From Hirundichthys speculiger (lineage: Eukaryota; Chordata; Actinopteri; Beloniformes; Exocoetidae), in the NCBI GenBank assembly GCA_018398805.1, contig JAGFBZ010001543.1:1074307-1138306 (forward strand): 64,000 nucleotides of DNA. Direction: 5' to 3'. Below the pieces are notes generated by a model. The model was not told the origin of the DNA. It did not search any database and saw only the letters and a list, made by a program, of their open reading frames with translations. Below, piece after piece: positions 59,501 through 64,000 of this stretch. The translations under genes were made by a program, and so were the position numbers. The first letter of the stretch is position 1; every line of letters begins with the position of its first letter.

Positions 59501-62029
59501 AACCCGGAGGGCCTCCTTCTGCTCTGGTGTCAACTTGCTGTACTCCTTGGCTGGCGATATCACCTTTTCTAGGCTTTCCATCTGATTTCCTGGTCGGTGG
59601 CTGCCTGGTTGATAAGCTGTGGATGTTCATGTGAGGGTGCGGTCGGCCTTGATAGTCCTGTCTTGATTCCTGATATTGCGTGGTCAATTTAGCGACTACC
59701 TTCCCTGAACCTTGGCAGAGGGCTGGTCTCCTTTTTCCTCTTCTCCTCGTATACTTGGTTTCCAGATCCATGTCTTCATGGCCTGATCCAGGTGGCCACC
59801 ATTTGTCCTGTCCTTGGCCTGTCGCAATTCTCGCCTCTCTCTCTCTCGTACTGTCATCACCACCCTCAGAGCCTTCACAAACCGTTCACTAGGCGCCGTT
59901 CTCTTTATCTGGGCCCGGCCTGGGCCCCTTTGGTCGTCGGCCTCACACTGGGCCAGGACGATTCTTCATCTCTCAGGTCCTCCAGCACAATACGGTTTGA
60001 AGAGTGTACCCTTTCCTGATGCTCTGGTCTTCATGGTTCCCCAACTCAGGTCTTGGGGCCTTCTTAGGGTTCCCATCTTCACGTTGGCGAACTCCAGCGT
60101 TTTTCTTTCCCTTGCGTCGCTCTTCATCTTCAGTTCCATCGGGATTTCACGCCTCTTCTCAGCCAGAAGCACAGGCTTGGCCACACTGACTCTTTCTCCT
60201 CTTCTCCCTCCGAGTCCTCCACCAGCCTGTCTCCAGTATTCCCCGATGGCGGTGGTGACTCTGTCGAGGACTTACCGTCGCAATCTCCCGTCGGGTGGGG
60301 TCTTCGCTGTCACGCTCTCCCCTTCGGCTCCCCGACTTCTCTTTGCGGCAGGCGGGCTCTCGGCGAGTCTCCCCCAATGAAGATAAATCCTCTTGTACTG
60401 GTGCAGGGGCTCCGGGTTCGACTTCTTGGGCGTCCCCGGGACTCCGGTGTTCTCCTCCGGCCGGTGTTGCACCTCAAACCCCGCATCCCTATCGGCTTCC
60501 AGTGCCCGTCGTCTCCTGGTCTCTTCATCCTCGGGGAGGTTTTTGAATCACATACTCCTCGATTCGGTCCTCCCATGACACATAGCCGCGTCCATCCGCA
60601 TCGCCCCACCCCCGTCCATCTCGGCATCCCCAGGACAACATTTCCTGTTCTTAACCCATTAACGCTATCAATCACCCTCCTGGCTGCTATCTCCTTCGCC
60701 TTCCCCAGACCCCCGTTCCAGGGCCTCTATCATCACTGGCAGGTACTCCTTCATTCCTGGACCTCCCTGATTGGTCAATCTCACATGAACTATAGCATAA
60801 TGGGGCAGATGTCCCCCACTTGCCATGCCTACCCCCGTCCGGGTTATATTGAGTCGCCTGACTTCCGGCCTATAGCCGGCCTTCCATAGCTGATCTCTCA
60901 CCCAGCATGGTGGGCCTCCCCTTTAGCATCGGTAAGATTATCAGGCATCACTGCTGACCCCCCCGATGCTCCCTATGTAGCTATAGGCCCGGGCTCCATT
61001 CCTCAGGTCACTCTCTTCGCCTCCGGGGGCACCATTTCAATCCGGGGCGATCCCTTCTATAGGGGAAAAGGAGGGCCAAGTTGGGGGGACACGCCTATGT
61101 TTCAAACCCTGGGGATTCCTCTGCCGTCTTTTCTTGTCGTCCTTTTGGTGGCGGGGATTCGGATGAGTGCCTCTCCGTTTTACGGTCCGCTTCCTTGGTG
61201 GGGCGACCCTACTGAGGGCTCATCACCACCCCAGTTCTCTTCTCTGTATCTTCTTGGCTAGTCCATCCCCGAGCTGTATCTGGCGAAAATCCAGGTCCAT
61301 CTCTTCTACACACTCCGTATTAATGGTGTGGGCGTGGTCTGCTGTTCATTCCAATTCTTCCCCTACTGAGGCTTGGGTCAGATGGTTCTTTCCCGTCTGA
61401 CTCTGGGCCATCTCTGGCCGATCCTGGGTCCTTTCTTGTGGTCTTCAGCCCCTCCATTCCACCATCCGACTTCCCCCCGGTTAGGTGGGGGCTCAGAGGC
61501 GTAGCTCTCACCTCAGATCCCTCTTCTCTACTTCCTCAGGTCGCTACCAAGAACTTCGCTCTGCCCTAAGCCCTGAGTTAACCTATCTCGGTCCTCCTGG
61601 TCTTGTCTCTTCTTCTTCTGCTCCCTGCTTCCCATACGGCGATGCCGTCACATGGGCTTGGTTTCTGCGTCCTCGGTCCCAACCCTGGGTCATCCTCTTC
61701 TGGGCTAAGGTTCTTCTGTCCTGTCGCCATTTTTTCTCTCATTCTTCTCACTTTCCTCTGTCTTGTCTGATCGAGTCGTCGTTCCTTAAAGCCTCCCCTA
61801 GGTACCAAATCGGGGTCAGGGTAAAGTTCAGACTGGTTGGCTATTCTACCATCTTGGGATTCCTCTAGAAATTCTCCGTCGACCCTTCGCTCCTTCAATC
61901 CCGCTTGCTCCCTGCAATTACTGCGGGTTCGCCCTCCCTTTTTCCACACGGGGGAGTCGATCTTCTGTGCCTGCTCACACTTTTTTATCTGGGGGGTCCA
62001 GATTAGTTGGACCGAACTCACTTTTTCAA
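56580..62029 (-). pseudogene. Internal region of the LTR element, broken frames, no recognised domain
   Basis: The minus strand is rich in purines, and its frames are rich in Arg, Lys, Glu, Gly and Pro. The longest are 61578-62021 (147 codons, starting at GTG just after the primer site), 58721-59086 (121), 60310-60675 (121) and 59493-59771 (92). The first lies where gag normally starts and is basic, with Pro-rich patches. I recognise no protease, RT, RNase H, integrase or envelope motif. Frames switch often within short distances, consistent with many 1-base deletions. Some of these may be sequencing errors (compare the LTRs). Calling it gag is inference from position only. Confidence 0.45.
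57731..57948. repeat. Tandem repeat, four units of about 53-56 bp
   Basis: Each unit starts TTCTTCAGCC and continues CTCTCTCGTCTCAGAGAGCC, GAGGTCGTTCTTCTTATAA. Units start at about 57731, 57787, 57840 and 57895. The last unit departs after CTTAT. It lies in the interior of the LTR element, towards its 3' end. Confidence 0.85.
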
Positions 62030-62049
62030 GTCCCCGTTCCGGAGCGCCA
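62030..62049 (-). other. Primer-binding site, lysine-tRNA-like
   Basis: On the minus strand, two bases after the LTR end, the sequence is TGGCGCTCCGGAACGGGGAC and continues TTGAA. It matches the tRNA-Lys primer site TGGCGCCCGAACAGGGAC closely, but with two extra bases and changes in the middle. The TGG start and the spacing are canonical. The exact tRNA should be tested against the host tRNA set. Confidence 0.75.
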
Positions 62050-62051
62050 AA

Positions 62052-64000
62052 TGTAAATCCCCCAGTTTTGGTTCATCTCTGACTAGCAGAGTCTGTCACC
62101 GGACCAGCTCTCCATCCTACGGGTAAGAAGTTGCGGTCTAGGAGTTCCTCACTAGATTTCCTCAACTTATTTAAGCTGGTGTCGAGAAGATACGCCTAGC
62201 TCTCACTGCCTACTTCCAACGTATGCCCGCTCACTCCAATAACTGTCCTTCAGAGGAATAGCCTGGTGGCTCGAAGTCCAGCTATCGGTCCGTCTGTTAA
62301 CGGCAGCTCTCTCTCACGATCTGGGCTCTTGTTACGGCTAGGAAAACTTAGAGTGGCTCGGACAGCGAGCCTCAGGGACAATTTGACAAAATGTGGCTAA
62401 ATAACCCATAAGAACCTGTGTGTTAGTGCAGAGGCATAACAAGTCTTCAAAATTCTGAATACAGATATAATGTCCACAACGACGTCTTTGACAGTTTTAT
62501 ATTTATTAAGCAGATTAGCAAGGTAAGCAACAGCATTGATTGGTTATACAATTTATAATTCTAAAAAGGCAGATTAAAGCTGTGGCTTACTGATCGTTCA
62601 TCTGTTGGTCAAGGCAGGCTGAGAGACACAACGTGGCCACATGCGTTTTCAAGGCCGCTGGGCAGGGAGGGAGAGAGAGAGAGCTCAAATGATCAGGCCT
62701 GAAGGTATGCTGATCCGGCCCCCTCCCCTTGCTAGCGGTGAGCTAGGCTAACCAAAAAGGCTCCAATTATTCTTCAAGAATTGGGAAAATTCGTAGATCC
62801 TGTTCCAAGCGTCTTCTGTCTTCTTTTCTTGAAGTATTCCTTCCAGTTAATCCTCCAGATGGGGGTTTGCTCGTCCAGGTCAGCTAGTCCTTCTTCGTCT
62901 GAAAATCGCTCCAGGAATCCACACCGATCCTTCTGCGTTCTCTTTTTATGCGCTCTCTCTCTCCTTGCTTCGCCCGCACCAGCCTTCATCTTGATGGTTC
63001 TCTCACCTTTGCATATGCATCATAATTTCCCTCAAACTCACATGACACTTTCTGATTGGTTATTCACATATACAGAGGCGTGCATAATTTTACATAATCC
63101 CGATTACATCATTCATATTCCACAGGCCCTGTCCCCAATGACTTCATATGTTTACAGCATGCAGGGGCGGTTCACATTAATCATCATGACATCATGCACC
63201 ACCAATCCAAGGTTACCTTGTTTTTCTTGCTATACCGCTCGTTAAGCTAAAGCTTATCACTAACGCTAACCCTTTTTTAACGATCTACATACCAACGTAT
63301 GTTCCAACGTTACATTAACGATTGATTGATTGGTTCGTGTTTTTAACAGAACAGTAAATGATCTGCCGTCTGCAGCAAGACTGCCACTTCTCCAAGGCCA
63401 CTCTGAGCTGAGCGGATGACAACGTCATTTGGACCCATACTGGCCCAGTGTTGTGTATGGCGAAGTACTGGTTTACAACTTACGCCCGCTCCTGCCCTGT
63501 TGACATTCCAAGAGGAACATGCGCTCCGCCGTCTCTGTCCGTTTTTGACCCAACAAAAGGTTTTTTTCCCTAAATACACTAGTTAAAAATAAAATCACTA
63601 AACATTTTGTTTCTTCTTTTTGACTAATCACACACAATTTATACATGTTTGAGGAATTGCTTACAACTCACGTAAATCACCTCCTTCTTCTGTTACTCCT
63701 TGTTTAGACTAGCCACCGGCGTGTTACATACATCATCTCCTACTCCTGGATAACATATGGGTTGTTTTCATTTTTCCCCTGGGTACATGACCCCAGCAGC
63801 TTACCACTAGCCCTGCTGACAGAACAGACGCACAGTTTTGATCCAACGAGAAATAATCATGATTTATAATACATCTTCTGATCATTGAATAATGTGATTA
63901 CAAATCACATTAATTACCACTCTTCTGTTAATCCACTACAATTATATCAAAAATCTCATCAAAAAGCTTGGATATTCCAACTTCACCTGGGTCACTTGAC
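62052..64000 (-). repeat. 5' LTR of the minus-strand retroelement, at the window edge
   Basis: It is a direct repeat of 54542-56568, from TGTAAATCCCCCAG at 62052 to the end of the window, where the text TCACTTGAC aligns with the last bases of the other LTR. It is about 78 bases shorter through many scattered single-base and short deletions. Examples are ATGGGGGTTTGC for ATGGGGTTGC and TTTTTATG for TTTTTTTATG. Confidence 0.85.

Larger units (their letters stand above)
54542..64000 (-). mobile_element. LTR retroelement with about 2-kb LTRs, minus strand, no visible pol
   Basis: Two direct copies of a 2-kb sequence bound a 5.48-kb interior. Read on the minus strand, the 5' LTR (62052-64000) ends GGGGGATTTACA. 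Two bases later comes a primer-binding site like that for lysine tRNA. At the far end a purine run precedes the 3' LTR (54542-56568). Both LTRs have the TG...CA form. I scanned the minus strand of the interior for sequences able to code YxDD and found none, so reverse transcriptase seems absent. It is either a large non-autonomous element or a decayed endogenous retrovirus-like copy. It sits inside copy E. The right target duplication falls outside the window. Confidence 0.85.

Noticed and set aside
62781..63245. 154-codon plus-strand frame
   Set aside because: It lies inside the LTR, antisense to the element; the other LTR does not keep the frame intact, and no domain pattern is seen.

Overview
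This window looks like non-genic chromosomal DNA from a teleost fish, probably intergenic or deep intronic. It is AT-rich, has no convincing host exon, and carries teleost-type repeats: L2-clade LINEs, the ubiquitous teleost L2-tailed short repeat, a tRNA-derived SINE, many hAT elements, Ty3/gypsy and BEL/Pao remnants, and a long-LTR retroelement. The species cannot be named from the sequence alone.

Layout. 1-24,360 is mostly old, sparse, AT-rich DNA. It holds scattered L2-type repeats, microsatellites and decayed LINEs, plus one clear nested insertion at 2,254-5,127, where a LINE sits inside a palindromic transposon. From 24,370 onward transposons become dense. There are hAT elements with 8-bp target duplications at 24,370, 30,072, 31,440, 37,168, 47,074 and 47,551. 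A Ty3/gypsy pol relic lies at 28,250-31,045 and is split by a hAT. A LINE fragment follows at 33,676. A GGGCCC-ended family is present as five copies. A BEL/Pao integrase fragment abuts a second gypsy fragment at 38,655. A GC-rich block lies at 40,160-40,830. A second palindromic element with 6-bp target duplications lies at 44,493-45,432.

47,074-53,047 is a stack of insertions: a hAT holds a small hAT, a GGGCCC element (itself interrupted) and a tRNA-derived SINE, and the SINE holds a 2.57-kb palindromic element. Target duplications support the main levels. 54,542-64,000 is one LTR retroelement on the minus strand. It has about 2-kb LTRs, a lysine-tRNA-like primer site and a polypurine tract, but I see no reverse transcriptase motif inside.

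The only open, sensible protein frame that is not an obvious transposon relic is at 35,762-36,235. It encodes a 157-residue single-pass membrane protein with a strong Kozak context and a downstream AATAAA tail region. It is the best candidate for something undescribed. Everything else coding is broken mobile-element sequence. No rRNA, tRNA gene, CRISPR array or operon is present. Target duplications and internal translations were read by eye; family names rest on motif recognition, not on searches.
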